The notes under the pieces were generated by a model. It saw only the letters and a program-made list of their open reading frames with translations, was not told where the DNA came from and searched no databases. Both the position numbers and the translations under genes were made by a program. This document shows, one piece after another, positions 7,994 to 16,791 of a stretch of DNA of 64,000 nt. Origin of the DNA: DASVDE01 sp036381235 (lineage in GTDB: Bacteria; Actinomycetota; Thermoleophilia; Solirubrobacterales; 70-9); contig DASVDE010000022.1 in NCBI GenBank assembly GCA_036381235.1, positions 118,753 to 182,752 on the forward strand, given 5' to 3'. Positions within the stretch are counted from its first letter, which is position 1; each line of letters begins with the position of its first letter.

Positions 7994-9894
7994 GAGGATC
8001 CCACCACGCTCGGCTCGCCCTCGGGGACCTCAGCGCCCTCGCCGGCCATGATCGCGTGGCGAGCGCCGGGCACGCCGAACTCATATGGCCCGCCGACCAC
8101 CCGCGGGATCTCGTCGAAGTTGAAGATCGGCGGCGGCGAGGAGACCTGCCACTCGATCGTGTTGGCGCGCCAGGGGTTGGCCTCGGCGCGCGGGCCAAAG
8201 CGCCAGCTGACGATCATGTTGTAGAGGAAGACCAGCTGCACGGCGCCGAGCATGAAGGCGAAGACGCTGATCAGCAGGTTCCAGTTGCCGAACTGCTCGG
8301 CGTAGTCGGCGACGCGTCGCGGCATCCCGTCCATCCCCACCCAGTGCATCGGGATGAAGGTGCCCCAGGTGCCGAGCACAGTGCCCCAGAAGTGGACGCG
8401 GCCGAGTTTCTCGTCGTACATCCGCCCTGTCATCTTCGGGAACCAGTGGTAGATGCCGGCGAAGATCGTGAAGACCGAGCCGCCGAAGAGCACGAAGTGG
8501 ATGTGGGCGACGATGAAGTAGGTGTCGGAGACGTGGATGTCGATCGGCACCATGCCGAGCATGACGCCGCTGATGCCGCCGATCGTGAAGGTGACGATGA
8601 AGGCGAGCGCGAACAGCATCGCGGTCGAGTAGGTGTGGATCTTGCCGAAGTAGAGCGTTCCCAGCCAGGAGAAGATCTTGATCCCGGTCGGGACCGCGAT
8701 CAGCAGCGTCGTGATCATCATTGGCACCCGCAGCCAGCTGAACATGCCGGCGACGAACATGTGGTGCGCCCAAACCGAGTAGCTGAGGACGACGATTCCG
8801 ATCAGCGCCAGCGCCATCAACCGGTAGCCGAAGATCGGTTTGCGGGCGTGGGTCGAGATGACCTCGCTGATGATCCCGAACCCGGGCAACATCATGATGT
8901 AGACGGCCGGGTGCGAGTAGAACCAGAAGATGTGCTGGTAGCTGACCACGTCGCCGCCACCCGCGAACTGGAAGAACTGAGTGCCGATGGCCCGGTCGAG
9001 CAAGACCATGAACTGGGCGCCGGCGATGAACGGCGTCGCGGCGACCACCAGCAGCGAAGTGGAGAGGTTGGCCCAGACCAGCAGCGGCATCCGCCAGAAG
9101 TTCATTCCAGGCGCACGCATGGTGATGATCGTGACCAGGAAGTTGAGCGCGGTGGCAATCGAGGAGGCGCCGGCAAACTGCACGCCGAGGTTGAAGAACG
9201 ACTGCCCCAGCGGCGCGCCCGTCGATAGCGGCGCATACCCGGTCCAGCCGGCGTCGAAGGCACCCCCCGGCGCCAGGAAGCTGCCGATGAAGAGGATTCC
9301 GGCGAGCGGCAGCATCCAGAAGCTGAGCGCGTTCAGGCGCGGGAAGGCCATGTCCGGCGCGCCGATCATCAGCGGCAGGACGTAGTTGGCGATCCCGGCG
9401 AAGACCGGAATTACGAAGACGAAGATCATCAGGACCGCGTGGGTGGAGAAGAGACTGTTGTAGGTGGCGGCGTCGACGATCTGGGTGCCCGGCTGGGCCA
9501 GCTCGGCCCGGATCAGCATTGCCATCAGGCCGCCGATGAAGAAGAAGAAGAAGGTGGTGACGATGTACTGGATACCGATCACCTTGTGATCGGTGTTGAA
9601 GCGGAAGTAGTCCTTCCAGCTCTTGGCGCCGTGCTGAGAGTGGTCGTCGGGAATCGTCGGCGTGCCCGCCGCCCAGCGCAGCCAGTAGTCGAAGCAGCCG
9701 AAGCCGGCGAGGAAGCCGAGTGGCCCGGTGATCAGCGGCACGACCACATGCGGGTAGCCGGTCTGCTCGGTCTGGTAGAGCGGCAGATCGGAGATCGCCC
9801 GCAGCGCGATCACCAGGCCGAAGCCGAAGGCGGCGCCGAGCAGCGCCCCCAGCGCGCCTCGTATCCATCCGGGTTGCTTGACGGCAGCGATCAT
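7990..9894 (-). CDS. ctaD: Cytochrome c oxidase subunit I (A2-type)
   Basis: 634 residues. The first 95 or so hold two extra membrane helices before the canonical 12-helix core. All ligands are present: His152 and His466 for heme a, His464 for heme a3, and His328, His377 and His378 for CuB. Tyr332 follows in the YSHPAVY motif typical of A2-type enzymes, which use Tyr-Ser in place of the D-channel Glu. K-channel Lys406 is present. It reduces oxygen to water and pumps protons. It lies 13 bases after ctaC. It serves as the internal reference showing what the subunit I-like gene at 524-2209 has lost. Confidence 0.97.
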   Translation of the reverse strand: MIAAVKQPGWIRGALGALLGAAFGFGLVIALRAISDLPLYQTEQTGYPHVVVPLITGPLGFLAGFGCFDYWLRWAAGTPTIPDDHSQHGAKSWKDYFRFNTDHKVIGIQYIVTTFFFFFIGGLMAMLIRAELAQPGTQIVDAATYNSLFSTHAVLMIFVFVIPVFAGIANYVLPLMIGAPDMAFPRLNALSFWMLPLAGILFIGSFLAPGGAFDAGWTGYAPLSTGAPLGQSFFNLGVQFAGASSIATALNFLVTIITMRAPGMNFWRMPLLVWANLSTSLLVVAATPFIAGAQFMVLLDRAIGTQFFQFAGGGDVVSYQHIFWFYSHPAVYIMMLPGFGIISEVISTHARKPIFGYRLMALALIGIVVLSYSVWAHHMFVAGMFSWLRVPMMITTLLIAVPTGIKIFSWLGTLYFGKIHTYSTAMLFALAFIVTFTIGGISGVMLGMVPIDIHVSDTYFIVAHIHFVLFGGSVFTIFAGIYHWFPKMTGRMYDEKLGRVHFWGTVLGTWGTFIPMHWVGMDGMPRRVADYAEQFGNWNLLISVFAFMLGAVQLVFLYNMIVSWRFGPRAEANPWRANTIEWQVSSPPPIFNFDEIPRVVGGPYEFGVPGARHAIMAGEGAEVPEGEPSVVGSS

Positions 9895-9907
9895 CAGATC
9901 CCTTGCA

Positions 9908-10699
9908 TTATGCCCCGCCCGCGCCCAGCGGAATCGGGTTGGTTTCGGTGTCCTGGGTGATCGACTCGGCCAACGGTTGCGGCACCGTCTCCTTCAGGCT
10001 CGCCACCCATTTGCGGAACTCGACGGGGGGCTCGACCACGACCTTGGCCCGCATCGTCGCGTGGCCGAAGCCGCACAGCTCGGTGCAGACCAGCTGGTAG
10101 GTGCCCAGCCGGTTCGGAGTGACGATCGCGGTCGTCGTGATGCCGGGCACGGTGTCCTTCTTGATCCGCCACTCGGGCACCCAGAAGGAGTGGATCACGT
10201 CCTGGGAATGCATCTTGAAATGGACCTGGCGATCGAGCGGGACGTGCAGCTCCCCCTGAGACCAGACGTTGTCCTTGCCCGGGTAGCCGAAGCTCCAGGC
10301 GTACTGCTGGGAGAAGACGTCGACCGTGAGCGGGTCCTTGGCCGGCTCTTCGATGTCGCTGAGGACCGACCAGCTGTAGCCGGCGCCGAAGAGGACGATG
10401 ATCGTCGGGATCACGGTCCAGGCGACCTCCAGCCGGGTGTTGCCGTGGATCGGCTCGCCGTCGGACTCGTCGCCGGGCTTGGCTTTGAATTTCCACAGCG
10501 CATAGAAGAGCATCACCATCACCAGCGAGAAGACGAACGACGAGAGGACGATCATCACGTCGAGCAGCTGGTCGATCTTCGGTGCCGCCGTGGAGCCCTG
10601 CTGGCCATCCCAATTGACCTGAAGCATCGCCACCGAGATCGCCACTGTCAGCGCAGCGGTGGCGGCGAGCATCTTCGCTATCGGCAGGCGGCCCATCAT
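9908..10699 (-). CDS. ctaC: Cytochrome c oxidase subunit II with intact CuA site
   Basis: 263 residues: N-terminal signal or anchor helix, two membrane helices (about 45-68 and 92-112), then a cupredoxin domain. The docking aromatic patch is QQYAWSFGYPG. The CuA ligands are complete: His170 in VIHSFWVPE, then Cys205, Glu207, Cys209, His213 and Met216 in CTELCGFGHATM. There is no fused cytochrome c domain, so the separate lipoprotein cytochrome at 4068 probably delivers electrons. First gene of the minus-strand oxidase operon. Confidence 0.96.
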   Translation of the reverse strand: MMGRLPIAKMLAATAALTVAISVAMLQVNWDGQQGSTAAPKIDQLLDVMIVLSSFVFSLVMVMLFYALWKFKAKPGDESDGEPIHGNTRLEVAWTVIPTIIVLFGAGYSWSVLSDIEEPAKDPLTVDVFSQQYAWSFGYPGKDNVWSQGELHVPLDRQVHFKMHSQDVIHSFWVPEWRIKKDTVPGITTTAIVTPNRLGTYQLVCTELCGFGHATMRAKVVVEPPVEFRKWVASLKETVPQPLAESITQDTETNPIPLGAGGA

Positions 10700-10714
10700 C
10701 GGCGGGGGCGCATT

Positions 10715-12127
10715 CTATGCAAGCGGCAGACGGTCAAGCTCCCCCCGCGCGGCGGCGATCACGCCCCGGGCGACGCCCTCCCAGCTCCAGAGCCGCCGAG
10801 CCGTCTCCACAAGCGCCTCGCGCGCCGGGCCGCGCTCCTCCTCGGGCAGGGCCAGCCAGCCGTTGAGACGCCCCGCAATCGCCTCGACCGCTCCCTCCTC
10901 GACCGGAAAGGAGGTCAACCGACCGATCTCCGCAGGCAGCGTCTCCATCAGCTGCCGAGACACCTCGAGCATCCCAGAATGCCCTGCCGATACCGGCAGA
11001 ACCCCACACGCGGCAGCCTCTGCGGCAACCATCCCGAACGCCTCGGGGAAGGTGCTCGGCATAACCAGAGCTTCGGCCTCGGGCAGCAGGTCCGCCACCT
11101 CGTCGTGCTCCAGGCGCCCGATGAACCCGACCGACCCGGCGGCGGCCTTCGCCGCCTCTGCATAGCCATCCGGCGGATCGGCCAAAAACGCCGACAGGAT
11201 CGGCAACGGCTTCTCCTCCCCGCCCTCAAGCTCCCATCCTGCTGCCGCGATCTGCTTCGCACCCGCGAGATCGCCCGCCTCCAATGCCGCCAGCAGCTCT
11301 CGGAGGCCCTGCTCGTACTCCCCGAACCCCGCGATCTCCAATCGAGCATCCGGATGCTCGGCTCTGACCAGGGGCCACGCGGCCAACAGCAAGTCGACCC
11401 CCTTGGACACAATCAGCTTGCCGACGAAGACGATCCTCCGCGGGTGGCGTGGGGGGAGGGGGGTCGAGGACGGACCGTGGCCCGCCCGCAGACCCCCCTC
11501 CCCCTGCGACAGGACCCGCGGCCGGAACGCCTCCGTATCCACGCCAGGGGGTCCCAGGCGCGTCTTCTCTTGCAAGCAGGGGGCGTCGGGGAGCGCAGCC
11601 CAGAGGGACTCGGCCGTGTGTCGGGAGCCGACCAGGACGCCTGTGGCGGCGGACATGCCCTCCATTGCGTAGGGAAGGAAGCGCGGATGCGGTTTGACCG
11701 TGTACTCGAGGGCGGAGCCGTGGATCTTGGCCGCGAAGGAGGCGACGTCGGCGCGGGCGAGGATGGCGGGACCCATGACCACGTGGTTGGCCAGGGCGAC
11801 GTCGATCCCGCCCGCCGTTTCCGCCACCTCGCGTACAGCGGTGACATTGGCCTCGAGGTAGCGGCCAAGCTCAGCGTCGGTGAGCTCCGGAAAAGCCTTG
11901 ACCTCGAAGCCTTCGTAGGGGTCTTTGACATAGACCGGGAGCAGACCGCCGATGTCGGGATTGTGGATCTGGACACCCTCGATCTCGACCTGCCGGTCCT
12001 GGCAGAGCAGATGGACCTCGTGGCCCAATCGAGCGAGGGCGCGGGCGAGGTTCGCGTTGTAGATGTTGCTGCCCGTGCCGCGCAGCATGTAGCCATGAAA
12101 GATGAGGATCTTCACGTTGGTATTCAT
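10715..12127 (-). CDS. GT4-type glycosyltransferase with an inserted repeat
   Basis: 470 residues with the GT-B layout. The N-terminal Rossmann half (KILIFHGYMLRGTGS, with a Gly-rich donor loop) ends about residue 200 at GPPGVDTEAFRP. The C-terminal half starts at RRIVFVGKLIVSKGVD and contains the nucleotide-sugar site PSTFPEAFGMVAAEAAACG near 390. Residues 203-230, exactly between the halves, are encoded by a palindromic element (11438-11521). The ATG at 12127 is preferred over one at 12166, because the first 13 residues of the longer form overlap the upstream leader structure. Acceptor and donor sugars cannot be told. Confidence 0.8.
   Translation of the reverse strand: MNTNVKILIFHGYMLRGTGSNIYNANLARALARLGHEVHLLCQDRQVEIEGVQIHNPDIGGLLPVYVKDPYEGFEVKAFPELTDAELGRYLEANVTAVREVAETAGGIDVALANHVVMGPAILARADVASFAAKIHGSALEYTVKPHPRFLPYAMEGMSAATGVLVGSRHTAESLWAALPDAPCLQEKTRLGPPGVDTEAFRPRVLSQGEGGLRAGHGPSSTPLPPRHPRRIVFVGKLIVSKGVDLLLAAWPLVRAEHPDARLEIAGFGEYEQGLRELLAALEAGDLAGAKQIAAAGWELEGGEEKPLPILSAFLADPPDGYAEAAKAAAGSVGFIGRLEHDEVADLLPEAEALVMPSTFPEAFGMVAAEAAACGVLPVSAGHSGMLEVSRQLMETLPAEIGRLTSFPVEEGAVEAIAGRLNGWLALPEEERGPAREALVETARRLWSWEGVARGVIAAARGELDRLPLA
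11438..11521. repeat. In-gene palindromic element, copy C (glycosyltransferase)
   Basis: 84 bp bounded by CCGCGGGT (11438-11445) and its inverse ACCCGCGG (11514-11521). Inside, GGGGGAGGGGGGTC pairs perfectly with GACCCCCCTCCCCC. It shares the 3' block TGCGACAGGACCCGCGG with copies A and B and the loop CGAGGACG with copy D. It is translated in a different phase from copies A, B and D. Confidence 0.8.
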
Positions 12128-12144
12128 TCCCGCCGCCCCCGGAC

Positions 12145-12200
12145 GCGGGAGCAGAGGCCCATCCATATCTGATTCTTTGGGCCTCTGCGGGAGCAGAGGA
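12145..12200 (+). promoter_or_regulatory. Three-arm hairpin leader (diverged copy of the leader repeat)
   Basis: The core CATCCATATCTGATTCTTTG (12160-12179) matches leader copy c at 17591 almost exactly. Arm 1 GCAGAGGCCC (12151-12160) pairs with GGGCCTCTGC (12179-12188). The same middle arm can instead pair with GCAGAGG (12193-12199), so the two hairpins exclude each other. It lies 28 bases before the zinc-ribbon gene on the same strand. This layout is typical of attenuators; there is no T-run. Confidence 0.5.
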
Positions 12201-12227
12201 GGCGGCAGCTGACTATTCTTCGCCGTC

Positions 12228-12491
12228 GTGAACTCGAAGCAGCTCTACCGGATGCGGGCCGCGGCCTCTGGCCGTGAGGCGTTTGCCCACGCCGAGCCCG
12301 GTGAGATCTACCTCGATCGCGAGACGGGCGAGGAGATGGAGCCGGTGGCGATGGTCCTGCCTCTAGCTCCCTCCCACTCGGCGCTGCCACGCACGCCGGA
12401 CAACCTGCGCGCCTGCCGCCGCTGCGACCAGCTGATCGGCCTCGACGTCAGCGACTGCCCCTACTGCGGGCTACGCCAAGAAGCCCTCTGA
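12228..12491 (+). CDS. Small zinc-ribbon protein
   Basis: 87 residues from a GTG. The C-terminal third has two CxxC knuckles 13 residues apart (CRRCDQL ... CPYCGL), a typical four-Cys zinc ribbon. The N-terminal part has no recognisable domain; it includes AEPGEIYLDRETGEEMEPV. Such ribbons bind nucleic acid or protein, but nothing identifies the partner. It is preceded by the three-arm leader structure and divergent from the glycosyltransferase gene. Confidence 0.6.
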   Translation: MNSKQLYRMRAAASGREAFAHAEPGEIYLDRETGEEMEPVAMVLPLAPSHSALPRTPDNLRACRRCDQLIGLDVSDCPYCGLRQEAL

Positions 12492-12567
12492 CCGGCGCAT
12501 TTCGGCGTCCTCGGTCGGTCGTGTGCGGAGGAGCACACTTCCCTCCCTGCGTCCTTGAACTGCTTGG

Positions 12568-13335
12568 TCAGGAGCCCTTAACGAGAGTGGCGGTATACAG
12601 CAGTCGGGCGTTGCTGTAGTAGCAGCCGTAGGTCTTCGTCTTTTTCACGCCCTGCTGGGGATGGCCTTGCTGGATGTCGGCCTTCGAAGAGCAGTGGCCG
12701 GGCAGGCGGCTGCCTCGCCAGGTGTTGTCGGCCTCGACGTTGAAGGCGAACATCGGCGCCCAGGTCGGGATGGTGAGCGCGACGACCTGGCCGCGCAGCA
12801 CGGTAAGCGGGTGGTCCAGAGCAAAGACGACGGTGCCGCCGAAATAACGGTTAAGCACCTCGGTCGGCCCCTGTCGAACAAGCGTGTAGCGAGGAGGCTT
12901 CGAATTCTCGACGCGTCGCAGGACGCCGACCCTGGCCTCAGCGGGTTGACCGAGGAAGTCGTTGAAGAAGCCGACCTCGTCGGTTTTGGTGGGGGTGTCC
13001 TTGGCCGATGGCCTGGAAAGCGTGATCGACCAGGCGACGAGTTTGCCGTCGAACGGCGCCTCGTAGGGACGGGCGACGCCGCCGGCGATCGCCTGGAAGC
13101 CGGTCACATGGCCCTCCACCCGACAGGGGACGACCTCTACGTTGTTGACGATTTTGCCGGGACAGGAGGGCGGCGGCGTCGATGCGGTCTGGCCGAGGAC
13201 GACGACACGGGCCGGGGCCGAGTCGGCGGCGCCGGGCCAGCTCACCGCGACAAGCGCCGTAAGCAGGATCGCGCCGACGGCTGCGATCCGTGCGCGGGCC
13301 CTGCCGGATTGACTTGTCAGTGGGGCTGCGTGCAT
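12568..13335 (-). CDS. Secreted protein of unknown function
   Basis: 255 residues. A basic start and a hydrophobic helix ending SWPGAADSAPA look like a Sec signal peptide. The mature part has scattered Cys pairs (SCPGKIVNNVEVVPC, GHC, YGC) that could form disulfides, and a beta-rich composition. I do not recognise the family. The ATG at 13335 is chosen because it gives the signal peptide; upstream in-frame starts run into the promoter of the divergent small gene. Exported location is inferred. Confidence 0.65.
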   Translation of the reverse strand: MHAAPLTSQSGRARARIAAVGAILLTALVAVSWPGAADSAPARVVVLGQTASTPPPSCPGKIVNNVEVVPCRVEGHVTGFQAIAGGVARPYEAPFDGKLVAWSITLSRPSAKDTPTKTDEVGFFNDFLGQPAEARVGVLRRVENSKPPRYTLVRQGPTEVLNRYFGGTVVFALDHPLTVLRGQVVALTIPTWAPMFAFNVEADNTWRGSRLPGHCSSKADIQQGHPQQGVKKTKTYGCYYSNARLLYTATLVKGS

Positions 13336-13467
13336 CGTCTCCAGGCAAACACGGGCACATGGGCCCGGTTGCGGCCACGATTCTGCCGCCCATGGCGGTT
13401 GTATGCGGCGCCATTCGGATCCTGCACGATCCCCGCCAGACGCCCTCGGTAGGGTTGCCAAACGCAA

Positions 13468-13668
13468 ATGGAGGCATCGAATCGCGCAGATGAGTTCGTT
13501 CCCGCCGGGATGGCCTCGCTCGGGATCGAGGCCGACGAGATCGAGGCCGCGGTGATGAGCGCCGCCCATCAGATGTTCTGGCCCGGGATTCGAGAGCTGA
13601 TCTCGACCGACCTCAGCGATGTGGCGCCGGAGCGCAATCCGGACCTCTCCAAGCCCCCCGAGTCATGA
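13468..13668 (+). CDS. Small amidase-partner protein (AtzG/GatC-like)
   Basis: 66 residues: a helical N-terminal half (LGIEADEIEAAVMSAAH) and an extended acidic-to-proline tail (DVAPERNPDLSKPPES). Its stop overlaps the ATG of the amidase (ATGA). Size, helix-plus-tail layout and coupling resemble AtzG and GatC, the small subunits that wrap amidase-signature enzymes. Sequence similarity is weak, so the role is inferred from the layout. Confidence 0.5.
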   Translation: MEASNRADEFVPAGMASLGIEADEIEAAVMSAAHQMFWPGIRELISTDLSDVAPERNPDLSKPPES

Positions 13669-15038
13669 CGGAGCTGGACTTATCCCTTCGCGGGCAGGCC
13701 GCGGCCATCGCCGCCGGAGAAATCGATCCGGCGGCGCTCCTGGATGCCGCGCTGGCCCGTATCGAGGAGCGCAATCCGACGATCAACGCCGTGGTCGAGA
13801 CCTTCCCGGATCGCTCGCGCGAGATGCTGGCGGCGGCCCCCGAGGGCCCGCTGCGCGGCGTCCCGGTCGTGATCAAGGACGAGTGGCCGCTCCCCTGGCG
13901 AGCGCAGCGCTTCGGCGCGGCGGAGATGTTCGCCCACACCGAGCCGGCCGAGTCCGGTCCCTACCGTGCCCTGCGCGACGCCGGCGCGGTGATCGTCGGA
14001 GTGGGGAACATGCACGAGCTGGGTGCCAGCAGCACCGGCAACACCTCGGTCTATGGCGCCGCCCGAAATCCCTGGGACACAGAGCGCTGTCCCGGTGGCT
14101 CTTCGAGCGGGCCGGCCGCAGCCGTGGCGGCCAGGCTCGTTGCCGGCGCGGTCGGCGCCGACGGGCTGGGCTCGATCCGCTTCCCGGCCGCCTACTGCGG
14201 CCTGACCGGGCTGAAGCCGACCTTCGGTCGCTCGGCACTGGACGGCCATCACGCGGCAGCGGTCACCGAGACGATCGTCTCCGGCCCGCTGTGCGCGGAT
14301 GCGGCCGACTGCCGCCTGTTCGGCTCCGCTCTGTTCGGCGAGAGCCTGGAGGGCGGTGACGCGAGCGGGCTGCGCATCGGCGTCGTCCGCGACACTGTCT
14401 CCGAGGATGTCGCCCCCGAGGTGGGCGATGCCTGCGAAGCCGCGATCGAGGCGCTGCGCGCGGAGACTGGAGGCGAGGTCAAGGAGGTGGAGCTGGCGGA
14501 CCTGGCGCCCGCGACGATGTCCGGGGTCTTAATCATCAACGCCGAGATGCTGAACGGGATAACCCCGGCCCAGCTCAACGATGTCGACCCAGAGCTGAGC
14601 CCGGTCAACCGCGGCTTCGTCAAGTACCGGATGCTGCTGCCGGTGGCCGCCGTTGCACAGGCGAAACGAATGCGCGCCTTGATGCGGCGGCGCCTCGCGG
14701 CGCTCTTCGAGCAGGTGGACGTGCTGGCCTGGCCGACGGTCCCGGCGGTCGCACCGCCGCTGGAAGCGCCGCTGGTCGAGCTGCCGTCGGGAACGCTGAC
14801 CGCCGATCAGGCAAATGTGCGCGGCGGCGCCCTGGCGAATCTGACGGGCATCCCCGGAATCAGCACTCCCGTCGGCTTCAGCTCGGACGGTCTGCCGATC
14901 GGCCTGCAGCTACAGGCCGAATGGGGCCGGGACGAGCTGCTTCTCGACGCCGCTGAGGCACTGGAGCGGGCCAACGGCCGGCGCTGGGTGGAGTTGCTGT
15001 CGCCGCTCGCCGCTGAGGGCGAGCCCACGGAGGCCTGA
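13665..15038 (+). CDS. Amidase-signature hydrolase
   Basis: 457 residues of the amidase signature family. The Ser-cisSer-Lys triad is visible: Lys71 in VVIKDEW, the cis-Ser in CPGGSSSG (Ser146/147) and the nucleophile Ser170 in GADGLGSIRFPA, where GatA-type enzymes have GSDTGGSIR. Substrate is unknown; relatives hydrolyse amides such as Glu-tRNA-linked glutamine, biuret-type products or indole acetamide. A complete GatCAB is not suggested, since no gatB is adjacent. It is coupled to the small gene before it and to the ABC gene after it, so an amide substrate or product may be exported. Confidence 0.85.
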   Translation: MTELDLSLRGQAAAIAAGEIDPAALLDAALARIEERNPTINAVVETFPDRSREMLAAAPEGPLRGVPVVIKDEWPLPWRAQRFGAAEMFAHTEPAESGPYRALRDAGAVIVGVGNMHELGASSTGNTSVYGAARNPWDTERCPGGSSSGPAAAVAARLVAGAVGADGLGSIRFPAAYCGLTGLKPTFGRSALDGHHAAAVTETIVSGPLCADAADCRLFGSALFGESLEGGDASGLRIGVVRDTVSEDVAPEVGDACEAAIEALRAETGGEVKEVELADLAPATMSGVLIINAEMLNGITPAQLNDVDPELSPVNRGFVKYRMLLPVAAVAQAKRMRALMRRRLAALFEQVDVLAWPTVPAVAPPLEAPLVELPSGTLTADQANVRGGALANLTGIPGISTPVGFSSDGLPIGLQLQAEWGRDELLLDAAEALERANGRRWVELLSPLAAEGEPTEA

Positions 15039-16009
15039 TGCCCGCGATCTCCGTCGAGGGGCTCGAGCGGACCTTCGACGAGGTGTTCGCCGTGCAGGGC
15101 GTCGACCTCGCAGTGGAGGAGGGCGAGATCTACGGCTTTCTCGGGCCCAACGGCGCAGGAAAGACGACGACGATGCGGATGCTGACGACGTTGCTTCGAC
15201 CGACCGGAGGGCGGGCGACCGTCGCCGGCCACGACGTGGTCAAGGAGGCGCGCGCGGTCCGCGCCTCCATCGGAGTCGCCCTGCAGGAGGCGGCACTCGA
15301 CCCGCTGATGACCGGCCGTGAGCTGATCCGCCTGCAGGCGACGCTGCAGGGAATCCCCACCGCGGAGGGAAAGCGCCGTGCCGACAGCCTGCTGGAGAGG
15401 GTCGACCTGGCCGAGGCCGCCGATCGCCGGGTCGGGACCTACTCGGGCGGAATGCAGCGGCGGCTGGACCTGGCAGCCGCGTTGGTCCACGAGCCCCGGG
15501 TCCTCTTCCTCGACGAGCCGACGACCGGCCTCGACCCGGTCAGCCGCAAAACCATCTGGGAGGAGGTGCGTGCCCTGAACGAGGAGGGAACCACCGTGTT
15601 CCTCACCACCCAGTACCTGGAGGAGGCCGACCAGCTGGCGGACAACGTCGGGATCATCGACAGCGGCAAGATCGTCGCCGAGGGCACCCCGGAGTCCCTC
15701 AAGGCCGAGGTCGGGAACCCCCACATCCAGCTGACTCTGGCCGAGGGCTCGATTGCGGAGGCGGAGGAGATCTGCGCGCGGATCGGCAGGCTGCTGCCAC
15801 CCCGCGACGCCAAGACGGTCCTGGTCGAGGTCGAAGGGGGCGCGACCGAGATCCCGCGTGTTGTCCGGGCCCTGGACGAAGCGAGCATCGCGGTCGAATC
15901 GTTGGAGCTGGTGAAACCCTCCCTCGACGACGTCTTCGTCGCCAAAACCGGCTACCACCTCGCCGAGGAAGGCGAAGAGGAAACCGAGCAGGAACCGGTG
16001 GGGGCTTGA
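15038..16009 (+). CDS. ABC exporter ATP-binding protein (DrrA-like)
   Basis: 323 residues. Walker A GPNGAGKTT is near residue 36, the signature YSGGMQRR near 135, and Walker B VLFLDEPTTGLDP just after. A C-terminal extension beyond 230 matches the daunorubicin-resistance DrrA subfamily. Its first base is the last base of the amidase stop, and its end overlaps the first permease gene. It should form a heteromeric ABC-2 exporter with the next two genes. Substrate unknown. Confidence 0.9.
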   Translation: MPAISVEGLERTFDEVFAVQGVDLAVEEGEIYGFLGPNGAGKTTTMRMLTTLLRPTGGRATVAGHDVVKEARAVRASIGVALQEAALDPLMTGRELIRLQATLQGIPTAEGKRRADSLLERVDLAEAADRRVGTYSGGMQRRLDLAAALVHEPRVLFLDEPTTGLDPVSRKTIWEEVRALNEEGTTVFLTTQYLEEADQLADNVGIIDSGKIVAEGTPESLKAEVGNPHIQLTLAEGSIAEAEEICARIGRLLPPRDAKTVLVEVEGGATEIPRVVRALDEASIAVESLELVKPSLDDVFVAKTGYHLAEEGEEETEQEPVGA

Positions 16010-16791
16010 GGGAACTGGCCACGAATCTGCGCGTGGTGCGAGCGCTTGGCATGCGCTCCGTTCGCCAGACCTTCCGCCGGCCGCAGCTGATGGCGCCGAT
16101 CGTCGTCTTCCCCACCCTGCTGCTGGCGGTTCAGACCGGCGGCGCCGGGTCGGCGGTCAATCTGCCCGGCTTTCCCCCTGTGCAGAGCTTTCTCCAGTTC
16201 ATGCTCGCCGGGGCGATGATGCAGTCGCTGATGCTGGCCGGCAACAGCGGCGGGATCGCGCTGGCGGTCGACATCGAGATGGGCTTCACCGACCGGCTCT
16301 TCGCAGCGCCGATCCCCCGCTACACGATCGTCCTGGGGCGACTCGTGGGGACCGGCGCGCTCGGCCTGTTTGCCGGGCTGTGGTTCCTGGCGATCGGGCT
16401 GATCTTCGGAGCCCAGATCGAGGGCGGCGTGGCCGGCGCGCTGCTGGCGATCGCCCTGGTCACCGCCTGCGCGCTGGCGGTGGGGGGAATCGGCGCGGCG
16501 ATCGCCCTGCGCACCGGCAGCGCCAGCGTCGTCCAGGGGCTGTTCCCACTGGTGCTGGTCGTCCTATTTCTCTCCTCGGCCTTCTTCCCCCAGGGCCTGA
16601 TGATCGAGCCGGCGCAGACGATCGCCGAGTACAACCCCCTCAGCTTCGTCGTCAACGGAATACGCGACCCGATGATCTCCGGGATCTCGAGCACGGCGAC
16701 GCTCGACGCGGTATTGGCGATTGCCGGGATCGCGGTGCTTGGCCTGGTGCTGAGCGCGCGGGCGCTGCGACACCGATTGATGGTCGGCTGA
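16006..16791 (+). CDS. ABC-2 type permease 1
   Basis: 261 residues from a TTG overlapping the ATPase stop. Six hydrophobic segments and the ABC-2 feature FTDRLFAAPIPRYTIVLGR after the second helix are seen, as is the late NPLSFVVNGIRD motif of DrrB-like permeases. It is one half of a membrane domain paired with the next gene. Confidence 0.87.
   Translation: MRELATNLRVVRALGMRSVRQTFRRPQLMAPIVVFPTLLLAVQTGGAGSAVNLPGFPPVQSFLQFMLAGAMMQSLMLAGNSGGIALAVDIEMGFTDRLFAAPIPRYTIVLGRLVGTGALGLFAGLWFLAIGLIFGAQIEGGVAGALLAIALVTACALAVGGIGAAIALRTGSASVVQGLFPLVLVVLFLSSAFFPQGLMIEPAQTIAEYNPLSFVVNGIRDPMISGISSTATLDAVLAIAGIAVLGLVLSARALRHRLMVG

Noticed and set aside
9878..12172. A 764-codon plus-strand open frame opposite ctaC and the glycosyltransferase
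   Set aside because: It is antisense to two clear genes, has low-complexity Arg/Gly/Asp composition and no recognisable domain; high GC lengthens chance frames.
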